From contig NZ_PGGW01000038.1 in the NCBI RefSeq assembly GCF_002794255.1, positions 1 to 64,000 of the forward strand: a stretch of DNA of 64,000 nt. Direction: 5' to 3'. Below are positions 8,313 through 19,376 of this stretch, one piece after another. Within the stretch, counting starts at the first letter, position 1. Each line of letters starts with the position of its first letter. The DNA comes from Streptomyces carminius (GTDB lineage: Bacteria; Actinomycetota; Actinomycetes; Streptomycetales; Streptomycetaceae). Both the position numbers and the translations under genes were made by a program. The notes beneath the pieces are model-generated. The model was given only the letters and a program-made list of their open reading frames with translations, was not told where the DNA came from and ran no database searches.

Positions 8313-8912
8313 GTGAGAAGCACCGGCGAGGGCAGGGCGACGGGCGAACCGTATCCGTTGCGCGGGTCCTCCGTACGGCCCCCCGCGCGACCCGCCTCCA
8401 CGGCCGGGGAGGCCGCCCCCGAGCAGCTCGGATACCGCGGCCCCACGGTGTGCGCGGCCGCCGGGATCACCTATCGGCAGCTGGACTACTGGGCCCGTAC
8501 GGGGCTGGTGGAGCCGAGCGTCCGTCCGGCGTACGGCTCGGGCACCCAGCGGCTCTACAGCTTCCGCGACGTGGTCGTCCTCAAGATCGTCAAGCGGCTC
8601 CTGGACGCCGGGGTCTCCCTGCAGAACATCCGTACGGCCGTGCAGCACCTGCGCGCGCGGGGGCTCGTCGATCTGGCGCAGATGACGCTCATGAGCGACG
8701 GGGCGACGGTCTACGAGTGCTCCTCGCCCGACGAGGTCGTCGACCTCCTCCAGGGCGGCCAGGGCGTCTTCGGCATCGCGGTCGGGGTGGTGTGGCGCGA
8801 CGTCGAGACGGCCCTTTCCCAGCTGCACGCCGAGCGGGTCGACACCGGCGAGACGATCGTCGGCGACAACCCCGCCGACGAACTGGCGCGGCGCCGCAAC
8901 CGGGCGGGCTGA
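8313..8912 (+). CDS. MerR-family transcriptional regulator (Rv1830-like)
   Basis: A 199-residue protein with a MerR winged-helix domain at about 43-115 (TVCAAAGITYRQLDYWARTG, then GSGTQRLYSFRDVVVLKIVK). A C-terminal region of about 80 residues lacks the cysteines of metal sensors. It follows the nuclease gene as Rv1830 does in M. tuberculosis. GGAGGG about 9 bases before the GTG supports the start. It is preceded by its own promoter and a perfect palindrome, so autoregulation is likely. Target genes are not known from this sequence. Confidence 0.86.
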   Translation: MRSTGEGRATGEPYPLRGSSVRPPARPASTAGEAAPEQLGYRGPTVCAAAGITYRQLDYWARTGLVEPSVRPAYGSGTQRLYSFRDVVVLKIVKRLLDAGVSLQNIRTAVQHLRARGLVDLAQMTLMSDGATVYECSSPDEVVDLLQGGQGVFGIAVGVVWRDVETALSQLHAERVDTGETIVGDNPADELARRRNRAG

Positions 8913-9003
8913 CCGGGCGGCGGCCCCGGGGGCCGGTCGGCGGGGACGGCCCCGCCGGGAGCGGCGTGTCACGGTTGTCAGTGGCATGGGGCAGCATCGT
9001 CAT

Positions 9004-10449
9004 GTGAGAGGGACACCGGCGATCCTGCACCTGGACATGGACGCGTTCTACGCGGCCGTGGAGCAGGCGGCCAAGCCCAGCCTGCGCGGGAAGCCCGTGG
9101 TCGTCGGTGGTCTCGGTCCGCGAGGGGTGGTCGCCACCGCCTCGTACGAGGCGCGTCCGTTCGGGGTGCACTCGGCGATGCCGACGGCCCAGGCCCGGCG
9201 GCTGTGTCCGAACGCCGCCTACCTCATCCCCCGCTTCGGGCTCTACCGCCAGGTGAGCGATGTGGTGATGGGGCTGCTGCGCGCGCTGTCCCCGCTGGTC
9301 GAGCCGCTGAGTCTGGACGAGGCGTTCGTGGACCTCCGGGCGGGCGGGCAGGCGGTGGAGTCGGCCGACGACGCCCGTGCCGTCGGTGAGCGGCTGCGCC
9401 GGGACATCCGGGCCGCGACCGGGCTCAGCGGCTCGGTCGGGCTGGCCGGCTCCAAGATGCTCGCCAAGATCGCCTCCGAGCGGGCCAAGCCCGACGGCCT
9501 GGTGGTGATCCCGCCCGGTACCGAGCGCGCGCTGCTGGCGCCGATGCCGTCCCGCACGCTGCCGGGAGTGGGCCCCGCCACCGCCCAGACACTGCGCCGC
9601 TCCGGTATCGACACCGTCGGCGAGATCGCCGGGGCGGGGGAGGCGGAGCTGGTACGGCTGCTGGGGAAGGCGCACGGTACGGCGCTGTACGCGATGGCGC
9701 GGGGGATCGACGAGCGGCCGGTGGTGGCCGACCGGGACGCCAAGTCGGTGTCCGTGGAGGACACCTTCGACACCGATCTCACCGACCGGGCCCGGGTCCG
9801 GTCGGAGATCGGCCGGCTCGCCGACCGCTGTGTCGAGCGGCTCCGGGCGTCGGGACGCTCCGGGCGCACGGTGGTGGTCAAGGTGCGGAACTACGACTTC
9901 TCCACCCTGACCCGCTCCGAGACGCTGCGCGGCCCCACCGACGATCCGGCGGTCGTGCGGGAGGCCGCGGCGCGGCTCATCGAGGGCGTGGACACCACTG
10001 CCGGGGTGCGGCTGCTGGGGGTCGGGGTGAGCGGACTGGCCGACTTCACCCAGGAGGATCTGTTCGCCCAGGCCGTCACCGGCCGGTCCGCGGAACCGTC
10101 GCGCTCCGTGCCGGCTGTGCCGGCCGGCCCGGAGAGCCCGGGCGGTCCGGAGGACACGGACGGGGGGACGGCGGTCGTACGGCGCTGGCTGCCCGGGCTG
10201 GACGCCCGGCATGCGCGGTACGGGGTCGGCTGGGTCCAGGGGAGCGGTCTGGGGCGGGTGACGGTGAGGTTCGAGAGGCCCGGCTCGCCGCCCGGCCGGG
10301 TTCGCACCTTCGCGGTCGACGACCCGGAGCTGGAGCCCTCCGATCCCCTGCCGCTGCCGGGCGGTCAGCTCCCGGAGCCGGCGATCCGCCCGAAGGTCAT
10401 GTCGTCGTCGGACCCGGCCGGTCCGGCCCCCGGCACGTCCAGCCCGTAG
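9004..10449 (+). CDS. dinB: DNA polymerase IV (Y-family)
   Basis: A 481-residue translesion polymerase. The catalytic DMDAFYAAVE motif is at the N-terminus and SLDEAF follows about 90 residues later. A steric-gate-type aromatic is present in DMDAFY, and helix-hairpin-helix (TLPGVGPATAQTLRRSG) and little-finger regions are in order. The last 120 residues are a Gly/Pro-rich extension ending in PxP-like repeats rather than a clear beta-clamp motif. The GTG at 9004 gives the usual short N-terminus ahead of ILHLDMD; an ATG at 8986 in frame would add six residues. The 3' end runs 85 bases into the convergent PRC-barrel gene. Confidence 0.9.
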   Translation: MRGTPAILHLDMDAFYAAVEQAAKPSLRGKPVVVGGLGPRGVVATASYEARPFGVHSAMPTAQARRLCPNAAYLIPRFGLYRQVSDVVMGLLRALSPLVEPLSLDEAFVDLRAGGQAVESADDARAVGERLRRDIRAATGLSGSVGLAGSKMLAKIASERAKPDGLVVIPPGTERALLAPMPSRTLPGVGPATAQTLRRSGIDTVGEIAGAGEAELVRLLGKAHGTALYAMARGIDERPVVADRDAKSVSVEDTFDTDLTDRARVRSEIGRLADRCVERLRASGRSGRTVVVKVRNYDFSTLTRSETLRGPTDDPAVVREAAARLIEGVDTTAGVRLLGVGVSGLADFTQEDLFAQAVTGRSAEPSRSVPAVPAGPESPGGPEDTDGGTAVVRRWLPGLDARHARYGVGWVQGSGLGRVTVRFERPGSPPGRVRTFAVDDPELEPSDPLPLPGGQLPEPAIRPKVMSSSDPAGPAPGTSSP

Positions 10450-10742
10450 TGGTGGTAGAGCCGCAGCTCCTGCGCGGGGGAGAGGTGGCGGCCCACCCCG
10501 AAGTCCGGAGCCTCCCTGACCAGGGAGCGCTCGAAGGGCACGCGCAGTGCCCCGTCCGCCACCTCACTGGGTTCCAGGGGGACGAAGGCGTCGCGGCTGA
10601 GGAGCCCGGTGCGCACCGCGGCCCATTCCGGCACGCCGGTGGCGTCGTCGAGATAGACCTCGTCCACGGTGCCTATCTTCCGCCCGTCGCGGTCGAACGC
10701 CCTGAGGCCTATCAGATCCCGTGGGTCGATACCGGTCTGCAT
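10365..10742 (-). CDS. PRC-barrel domain protein
   Basis: A 125-residue soluble protein with one PRC-barrel domain: DLIGLRAFDRDGRKIGTVDE, DDATGVPEWAAVRTG and a VPFER strand. It ends in a region conserved in actinobacterial PRC-barrel proteins (LSPAQELRLYHHYGL). These small beta-barrels often accompany stress responses or RNA processing, but no specific role can be read here. The ATG at 10742 has GGAGGGA just upstream. The last 85 bases overlap the end of dinB on the other strand. Confidence 0.85.
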   Translation of the reverse strand: MQTGIDPRDLIGLRAFDRDGRKIGTVDEVYLDDATGVPEWAAVRTGLLSRDAFVPLEPSEVADGALRVPFERSLVREAPDFGVGRHLSPAQELRLYHHYGLDVPGAGPAGSDDDMTFGRIAGSGS

Positions 10743-10897
10743 GGTCCCTCCAACTGCTCTCATCGGTCGCGCCTGCTCGGAAACGGCCGCTACAAACAAA
10801 GAAAGGGCATACGCCGCGGATCGGCCACTCGGGGCGGGGTGAGCGGCGCGGCCCGGGGATATCCGCGCTGGTACGCTCGGAAGTGGCTGTCGACCCC

Positions 10898-11106
10898 GAG
10901 CGGGAGAGTCCTCCGGCACAGCGCCGGAGGCGCCGAAGGAGCAACTCCTCCCCGGAATCTCTCAGGCTCACGTACCGCGCGGGTGAGGTCACTCTGGAAA
11001 GCAGGGCGGGTCACGGGCGCACAGCTCGGCAGCCCCTCCTCACCGACGGTGAAAGCCGGGCCCGCGGGACCGGTGAAGCTCTCAGGTCGAGATGACAGAG
11101 GGGGAG
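10898..11106 (+). promoter_or_regulatory. tandem glycine riboswitch
   Basis: Two glycine aptamers in series lie before gcvP. The first has GCGGGAGAGTCC, CGCCGAAGGAGCAA and TCTCAGGC. The second has ACTCTGGAAAGCAGGG, CACCGACGGTGAAAGCCGGG and CTCTCAGGTCGAGATGACAG. Both carry the conserved glycine-aptamer core. Glycine binding is expected to switch on expression of the glycine cleavage P-protein. The gap between the PRC-barrel start (10742) and gcvP (11180) is almost all accounted for by promoter and riboswitch. Confidence 0.92.
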
Positions 11107-11179
11107 GCCGACAGGGCGCCGCACCGTGGCGCCCCCAGCAGGTCGCGCAGAACAGCCGCAGACCAGGAGGCCTCCGCAG

Positions 11180-14086
<2,907 letters not shown>

Positions 14087-14100
14087 GCCGGGTCGCGGAC

Positions 14101-14159
14101 GCGGCAGGGACTCCTCACTCCTCGGGCCGGACCCGGCCCGCCGGGGGAGTCCCTGCCGC
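14101..14159 (+). terminator. terminator after gcvP
   Basis: GCGGCAGGGACTCC at 14101-14114 pairs with GGAGTCCCTGCCGC at 14146-14159, and a smaller CGGGCC/GGCCCG hairpin lies inside the loop. It begins 14 bases after the gcvP stop codon. Confidence 0.75.
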
Positions 14160-14203
14160 GTCCCGGCGCGGTGCCGCGGAACGGACGGCCTGCGTTCCCC
14201 GTC

Positions 14204-14410
14204 TCAGACGGCCGTCGTGATCTGCCCGGCACCCTGCGGCCGGTGCGGCGCGATGACCCGGCCGTCCGGCAGCAGCTCGCCGGTGTCCTCGAAGAGCAGG
14301 ACGCCGTTGCACAGCAGACTCCAGCCCTGTTCCGGGAAGTGCGCCACGAGGTGGGCGGCTTCACGGTCGGGTGAGTCTGCCGAGGGACAGAGTGGTTGAT
14401 GCTGGCACAT
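14204..14410 (-). CDS. DUF5999 family protein
   Basis: A 68-residue protein starting MCQHQPLCPSADSPDREAA, with the conserved middle EQGWSLLCNGVLLFEDTGEL and the end PDGRVIAPHRP. This is the small, highly conserved streptomycete DUF5999 protein. Cysteines at its N-terminus might bind a metal, but function is unknown. The ATG at 14410 is the only start that gives the family length; the ribosome-binding site is weak. Confidence 0.85.
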   Translation of the reverse strand: MCQHQPLCPSADSPDREAAHLVAHFPEQGWSLLCNGVLLFEDTGELLPDGRVIAPHRPQGAGQITTAV

Positions 14411-14648
14411 GGTGGAGTTCTTTCGCTGCGGTGTGGTGATACTGCGGCTCGGTGTGTGATCCATGCCGCCCCCGTATCCAGTCGGTCGGTTCCCCAGTGT
14501 CGCCCCGCGGCCGGAAATTCCGCAGGGTTTTCGGTGCGGCTCCCCCGCTTTTCGAAGACGCCGCTCCACAGTGCATGGTTGCACACCCAGGGGTCATCCT
14601 TCCGGGTGATATTGCTGCTCTGGAGGACTAGTTATCCAAGGGGGTGGA
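14411..14648. other. intergenic region upstream of the DUF5999 gene
   Basis: This region is less GC-rich than its surroundings, as expected for promoter DNA. Several short open frames run through it on both strands, but none has codon bias or a ribosome-binding site that I trust. No tRNA or clear operator is seen. Confidence 0.4.
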
Positions 14649-14692
14649 CGCAGCGGCGCCCCGCGGTCGGTGAACCGCGGGGCGCCGCTGCG
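14649..14692 (-). terminator. terminator after the hypothetical gene at 14715-15305
   Basis: Perfect 18-base arms (CGCAGCGGCGCCCCGCGG and its complement) are separated by 8 bases, 22 bases beyond the stop codon of the minus-strand gene. Confidence 0.75.
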
Positions 14693-14714
14693 CGCGTGCC
14701 GGAGCCGGGGCTCC

Positions 14715-15305
14715 TCAGGCCGGTGTGCCCAGCAGGGGTGAGGGGACCAGCCGGCGGGACATCAGCGGCAGCAGACCGTCCACGCGCTGCGGGCGGTGCG
14801 CGGCGATCCCGGGCGGCGCCGGGGCCAGCGGCACCAGCAGGTCCGCGGGGGCGGGGGTGCCGTCCGCGGCGTCGGCCTCGGTGTCGGAGTGCAGCCACAG
14901 CGTCAGCATGTACAGCTCGGGTACGGACAGCAGGCGCGGCTGGTACGTCGTCGGCAGCGCCTCGGCGAGGCGCAGCGCCTTCTCGGTGGAGGCGACGAAC
15001 GGGCCCTCGCAGAAGTGCGAGAACGCCCAGCCGTCCGCGGTGGGCTTCGCCTCGGCGGCGCCCAGGGGGCCGTGCGTGTCGCACAGCAGGAAGCGCCAGC
15101 CGGCCAGCCGGGTGGCGGGCGGGCCGGACGAGGAGGTGATCCCGCGCAGTACGTGGAGCGGCAGGGGGAGTTCGGGGCGTACGGCGCCCGTCCCGGCCGA
15201 GGGCCCGGAACGGCTGAGGGCGCCGCCGGGACCGGTGAGGGAACCGAGGGCCGCGTGCACACTGCGCAGAGCGGGTGCCGGGGCCGGGTGGACACGCAGG
15301 GGCAT
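14715..15305 (-). CDS. hypothetical protein
   Basis: A 196-residue soluble protein of unrecognised family, with no signal peptide or membrane segment. Its middle part contains LAGWRFLLCDTHGPLGAAEA and WAFSHFCEGPFVASTEKAL, which look like a compact folded domain. The ends are Pro/Ala-rich. The ATG at 15305 is chosen because GAGG lies upstream; an in-frame start at 15383 would add 26 residues. It stands alone, with a strong terminator behind it. Confidence 0.6.
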   Translation of the reverse strand: MPLRVHPAPAPALRSVHAALGSLTGPGGALSRSGPSAGTGAVRPELPLPLHVLRGITSSSGPPATRLAGWRFLLCDTHGPLGAAEAKPTADGWAFSHFCEGPFVASTEKALRLAEALPTTYQPRLLSVPELYMLTLWLHSDTEADAADGTPAPADLLVPLAPAPPGIAAHRPQRVDGLLPLMSRRLVPSPLLGTPA

Positions 15306-15799
15306 GGTGGGTCGCCTCTCGCTCAGAAGACACGGTGCTGCTCGGCTGGCGCGGACGGCGCTGTCTGCGTACGGAAAGGCCACGGAGGGGGCCGGGAGGG
15401 TTTCGGCGGACCGGTGGTTCCCGGGGGACGCCTTGTCCGGTCCGCTTCGGGGAGTTTATACGACGGGTGTTCGGCCGGTGTTTCGACTAGCTGTCCCGCA
15501 TGTTACCGGCAAGCGGGCATCAGGACATTTTCGATGGTATTTCACCTGCGGGTTCTCCGGTGAGAAGTCGCTGACCTGGCAATTGATTGACTATGCGGTC
15601 GGCCGTATCTCTTCGGTATTCCTGACGGGTGAGCAATCGAATGCTCACCGCCACCGTATGCCCGTCGCGGTATGCCCCGGGAATGTGCCCGATGAAAAGC
15701 CTCGTCACAGCTTACCGTTCCCGGCCGTCCCATGAGGCGTTATCTCTCGCATCCGCGGGGCATCATCCGGTCACGGTGCACTCGAGGAGGGACGCTTCG
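15306..15799. other. long divergent intergenic region
   Basis: 494 bases between the minus-strand hypothetical gene and the GCS2-type ligase. The stretch 15,440-15,720 is distinctly AT-richer than neighbouring genes (TTGATTGACTATG, GGTATTCCTGACG), so it probably holds promoters for both genes. A 62-codon minus-strand frame at 15,520-15,708 has no supporting codon bias. No RNA gene or clear palindrome is seen. Confidence 0.4.
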
Positions 15800-17296
15800 A
15801 TGGGCGAGAAGGTCGTGGCCGGCGGGTTCGACCTGGCCGACCGCCGGCGCTACCGGGACAAGCTCCACCGGTGCCTGGAAGGGCTGGCGCGGCTGCTGGC
15901 CGAGCAGCGTTTCGAGGGGCCCCGCGCTCTCATGGGGCTGGAGATCGAGCTGAACCTCGCGGATGCCGACGGAATGCCCCGGATGATGAACACCGAGGTG
16001 CTGGAGCGCATCGCCAGCAGGGACTTCCAGACGGAGCTGGGCCAGTTCAACCTGGAGGTGAACATCCTCCCGCACCGGCTCTCGGGCCGGGTGCTGGACC
16101 AGCTCGCCGAGGAACTGCGCACCGGGCTGGCGTACGCGGACCGCAAGGCCGGCGAGGTGGACGCGCGGATCGTCATGATCGGCATCCTGCCCACCCTCAC
16201 CGGGGACGACCTGGTCTCCGCGAACCTCACCGCCGTCGACCGCTACACCCTGCTGAACGACCAGGTCATGGCCAGCCGCGGCGAGGAGGTCCTCCTGGAC
16301 ATCGAGGGGGTGGAGCGGCTGAGGTACACCTCGTCCTCCATCGCCCCCGAGGCCGCCTGCACCTCGGTGCAACTGCACCTGCAGGTGACGCCGGACCGCT
16401 TCGCGGCCGTGTGGAACGCCGCGCAGGCCGTCTCGGCCGTCCAGGTCGCGGTGGGGGCGAACTCGCCCTTCCTGTTCGGCCGCGAACTGTGGCGGGAGTC
16501 CCGCCCGCCGCTCTTCCAGCAGGCCACCGACACCAGGCCGCCCGAGCTGATCGCACAGGGGGTGCGGCCGCGCACCTGGTTCGGGGAGCGGTGGATCTCC
16601 TCGGCGTACGAGCTGTTCGAGGAGAACGTCCGTTACTTCCCGGCGCTGCTGCCCGTCCGCGACGAGGAGGACCCGCTCCGCACCCTGGACGGGGGCGGCA
16701 TCCCGAAACTGGCCGAGCTGACCCTGCACAACGGCACCGTCTACCGCTGGAACCGGCCCGTGTACGCCGTCGCGGACGGGGTGCCGCATCTGCGGGTGGA
16801 GAACCGGGTGCTGCCCGCCGGGCCCACCGTCACCGACGTCCTGGCCAACACCGCCCTGTACTACGGTCTGGTGCGCGCGCTGGCCGACGACCCGCAACCG
16901 GTGTGGACGAGGATGCCGTTCTCCGCGGCCGCCGAGAACTTCGACAACGCCTGCCGGCACGGCATGGACGCCCGGCTGTGGTGGCCCCGCTCCGGCCGCG
17001 GCGGCTCACCGGCGGCCGTGCCCGCGGACCGGCTGGTGCTGGACGAACTGCTGCCGCTGGCCGCCGAGGGGCTGGACGCCTGGGGCATCGAGCCCGGCGA
17101 CCGGGACCGCTACCTGTCGGTCATCGAGGAGCGCTGCCGCCGCCGGGTCAACGGCGCCTCCTGGCAGGCCGCCACCTACCACCGGGCGCTGGAGGGCGGA
17201 CTGGACCGCGAGAAGGCCCTGGCGGCGACGGTGCGGCGCTACTGCGAGCTGGTCCGCACCGGGGAGCCGGTGCACGGCTGGCCGACCGGTCCGTAA
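15800..17296 (+). CDS. glutamate--cysteine ligase family (GCS2) protein
   Basis: A 498-residue enzyme of the carboxylate-amine ligase/GCS2 family. Typical segments are LMGLEIELNLAD near residue 44, FQTELGQFNLEVNILP near 78, and TSVQLHLQVTP in the middle. These form the ATP-grasp-like active site of gamma-glutamyl ligases. Streptomyces make mycothiol rather than glutathione, so the acceptor may not be cysteine, and ergothioneine-type EgtA chemistry is one option. GAGGAGGGA directly before the ATG at 15800 fixes the start. It is probably a single-gene unit. Confidence 0.8.
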   Translation: MGEKVVAGGFDLADRRRYRDKLHRCLEGLARLLAEQRFEGPRALMGLEIELNLADADGMPRMMNTEVLERIASRDFQTELGQFNLEVNILPHRLSGRVLDQLAEELRTGLAYADRKAGEVDARIVMIGILPTLTGDDLVSANLTAVDRYTLLNDQVMASRGEEVLLDIEGVERLRYTSSSIAPEAACTSVQLHLQVTPDRFAAVWNAAQAVSAVQVAVGANSPFLFGRELWRESRPPLFQQATDTRPPELIAQGVRPRTWFGERWISSAYELFEENVRYFPALLPVRDEEDPLRTLDGGGIPKLAELTLHNGTVYRWNRPVYAVADGVPHLRVENRVLPAGPTVTDVLANTALYYGLVRALADDPQPVWTRMPFSAAAENFDNACRHGMDARLWWPRSGRGGSPAAVPADRLVLDELLPLAAEGLDAWGIEPGDRDRYLSVIEERCRRRVNGASWQAATYHRALEGGLDREKALAATVRRYCELVRTGEPVHGWPTGP

Positions 17297-17467
17297 CCGC
17301 GCCGGCCGGCCCGGTCCGGCTTCTCCCGCCCGGCGTCCCCGTCCGGCCACGCCCGGCGCGTCCCCCGCCGAGGGGGCCGCCGCCGCGCGCCGGAAACCGT
17401 CGGGCAAGCTGGGACCTCCCGGCCGGACGCGGTGCCGGCGGGGCAGGACGGCTGAACGGGAGGCGGA

Positions 17468-18298
17468 GTGCGAGCGGACGCGCGGGGCGGGGAACACGGC
17501 CGGGAACCCGGTGGAGAGCCGGCCGGAGGCGGCGTACCGACGCGCCGGGTGCTGGGACGTGAGACGCTGCTCGTCCTGGCGCTGTCGCTGGGCGCCAGCG
17601 GCCTGTCGGCGCTCATCAGCTTCGTCGGCTCGCTGACCAGACCCGGCGGTCTGAAGGACCAGGCGGCCCGGCTCAACTCCTCGTACGCTCCCGACCGCCC
17701 CTGGCTCGACCTGACCTGGCAGCTTTTCGGGATCGCCACCGCGCTGGTGCCGGTGCTGCTCGTCGCCCATCTGCTGACCCGTGAGGGGCCGGGGGGACAC
17801 GGCGGGCCGGGGCTGCGGGGGATCGGCTTCGACCTGCGCCGTCCGGGCTTCGACCTGGGATGGGGCGCGGTGGTCGCCGCGGGCATCGGGGGCAGCGGGC
17901 TGCTGCTCTATCTGGGGGCCCGGGAGGCCGGGTTCAACCTGACGGTGGTGCCCGAGTCGCTGCCGGAGGTGTGGTGGAAGATCCCGGTACTGATCGCCTC
18001 CGCGGCCCAGAACTCGGTGGTCGAGGAGGTCATCGTCGTCGGCTATCTGCTGCGCCGGCTGGACCAGCTGGGCTGGAGTCCGGTGGCGGCGCTGGCGGCC
18101 AGTTCGCTGCTGCGCGGGTCGTACCACCTCTACCAGGGCATCGGCGGCTTCGTCGGCAATGTGGTGATGGGCGTGGTCTTCGTCTGGCTGTACCGCCGGT
18201 GGGGGCGGGTCGGGCCACTGGTTGCCGCGCACGCGCTGATCGACATCGTCGCGTTCGTCGGGTACGGGCCGGTGGCCGACCGGGTGGACTGGCTGTAG
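17468..18298 (+). CDS. CPBP family intramembrane protease
   Basis: A 276-residue multi-pass membrane protein of the Rce1/CaaX-like (CPBP, Abi) family. Motif 1 is VVEEVIVVGYLLRRL with the adjacent glutamates, motif 2 is LLRGSYHLYQG with its histidine, and motif 3 is AHALIDIVAFVG. These are the putative metal-binding residues. Membrane segments cover about 35-255, after a Gly-rich cytoplasmic tail. The GTG has GGGAGG just upstream. Substrate unknown. Confidence 0.85.
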   Translation: MRADARGGEHGREPGGEPAGGGVPTRRVLGRETLLVLALSLGASGLSALISFVGSLTRPGGLKDQAARLNSSYAPDRPWLDLTWQLFGIATALVPVLLVAHLLTREGPGGHGGPGLRGIGFDLRRPGFDLGWGAVVAAGIGGSGLLLYLGAREAGFNLTVVPESLPEVWWKIPVLIASAAQNSVVEEVIVVGYLLRRLDQLGWSPVAALAASSLLRGSYHLYQGIGGFVGNVVMGVVFVWLYRRWGRVGPLVAAHALIDIVAFVGYGPVADRVDWL

Positions 18299-18307
18299 GG
18301 CCCCGGT

Positions 18308-18336
18308 CCCTGCCCGCGGTACCCCCGCGGGCAGGG
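18308..18336. terminator. bidirectional terminator between CPBP and PhzF genes
   Basis: CCCTGCCCGCGG and its complement form a 12-base stem with a 5-base loop. It lies in the 47-base gap between two convergent genes and can serve both. Confidence 0.75.
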
Positions 18337-18345
18337 CGCGCCGCC

Positions 18346-19167
18346 TCACAGCCCGGTGAGCAGTTCCCCGTCGACGACGGTGACGGCGCGGCCGGTCAGC
18401 AGGGTGCGCTCACCGCGCAGGGTGGTGCGCACCAGACCGGTGCGGGCCGACGCCTGGAGGCCGGTCAGGGTCTGGTGCCCCAGTCGTGCCGACCACAGGG
18501 GTGCGAGCGCGGTGTGGGCACTGCCGGTGACCGGGTCCTCGTCGATGCCGACGGCCGGGCCGAAGAAGCGCGAGACGTAGTCGTAGGTCCCGTTCCCCTC
18601 GGCGGCCCGCGCGGTGACGATGACGCCCCGGTGGGGGAGCCGGGCCACGGCGGCCAGGTCCGGGGCCAGGGTGCGCACGGTCTTCTCGTCGGCCAGCTCG
18701 ACCAGCAGGTCGCCGAGGTTCTCCCCCGTGTCGTAGGCGGCGAGCACCTCGGCACCCAGCGCCGCGCCGGCCTCGCCGCCGCTGTCGGCCTCGGTGAGCG
18801 GGGCGGTGGGGAAGTCCAGGGTGACCGTGCCGTCCGGCGCCGCGGTGGTGGTCAGGACGCCGCCGAGGGTGGCGAACCGCACGGTGCCGGTGGCCGTGCC
18901 GGTGGTGTGCATGACGTGGGCGGTGGCGAGCGTCGCGTGCCCGCAGAGGTTGACCTCGGTGACAGGGGTGAACCAGCGCAGCGCCCAGCCGGCCTCGGCT
19001 CCGGCGGGCAGCGGGTGCGCGAAGGCGGTCTCGGAGAGGTTGACCTCGGCGGCCACCCGCTGGAGCCGGTCGTCGCCGGGGAACGGGCCGGAGTCCAGCA
19101 GCACGACACCGGCCGGGTTGCCGGCGAAGGGGCGGTCGGTGAACGCGTCGACGATGCGGATTCTCAT
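18346..19167 (-). CDS. PhzF family isomerase/epimerase-like protein
   Basis: A 273-residue protein of the PhzF superfamily. The start MRIRIVDAFTDRPFAGNPAG, the active-site glutamate in VNLSETAF, and the second-half motifs EVNLCGHATLA and DEDPVTGSAHTAL are all conserved. PhzF isomerises an intermediate in phenazine synthesis, but most genomic members, including stand-alone ones like this, have unknown substrates. No other phenazine genes are present. The start codon lies 7 bases after TACGCT with no ribosome-binding site, so it is probably leaderless. Confidence 0.87.
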   Translation of the reverse strand: MRIRIVDAFTDRPFAGNPAGVVLLDSGPFPGDDRLQRVAAEVNLSETAFAHPLPAGAEAGWALRWFTPVTEVNLCGHATLATAHVMHTTGTATGTVRFATLGGVLTTTAAPDGTVTLDFPTAPLTEADSGGEAGAALGAEVLAAYDTGENLGDLLVELADEKTVRTLAPDLAAVARLPHRGVIVTARAAEGNGTYDYVSRFFGPAVGIDEDPVTGSAHTALAPLWSARLGHQTLTGLQASARTGLVRTTLRGERTLLTGRAVTVVDGELLTGL

Positions 19168-19376
19168 GATCGTGAGCGTAGGAGGGCCCGGAGGCTCCCG
19201 GCCATGGCCAATGGGGAAGGGGTGGACTTCCGGAGGGCTCGTCGGTGAGGACTGGCGGCCCGGCCCGGCGGGACCCGGCGGGAGGGATGCCCGGTCCGGT
19301 GCGGCATCGCCCGTCCCGGACCGGGCACACCTATGCTGGCCGGCACCCCCGCAATCCCCGGTCAGGAGGTCAACGG

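Noticed and set aside
8975..9003. Promoter just before dinB (TTGTCA as -35)
   Set aside because: No -10 at a proper distance from either start codon.
15520..15708. 62-codon minus-strand frame in the long intergenic region
   Set aside because: No codon bias, no family and AT-richer than genes; more likely promoter DNA.
18346..19167. PhzF gene as evidence for a phenazine cluster
   Set aside because: No other phenazine genes are present. Stand-alone PhzF proteins are common and of unknown function.
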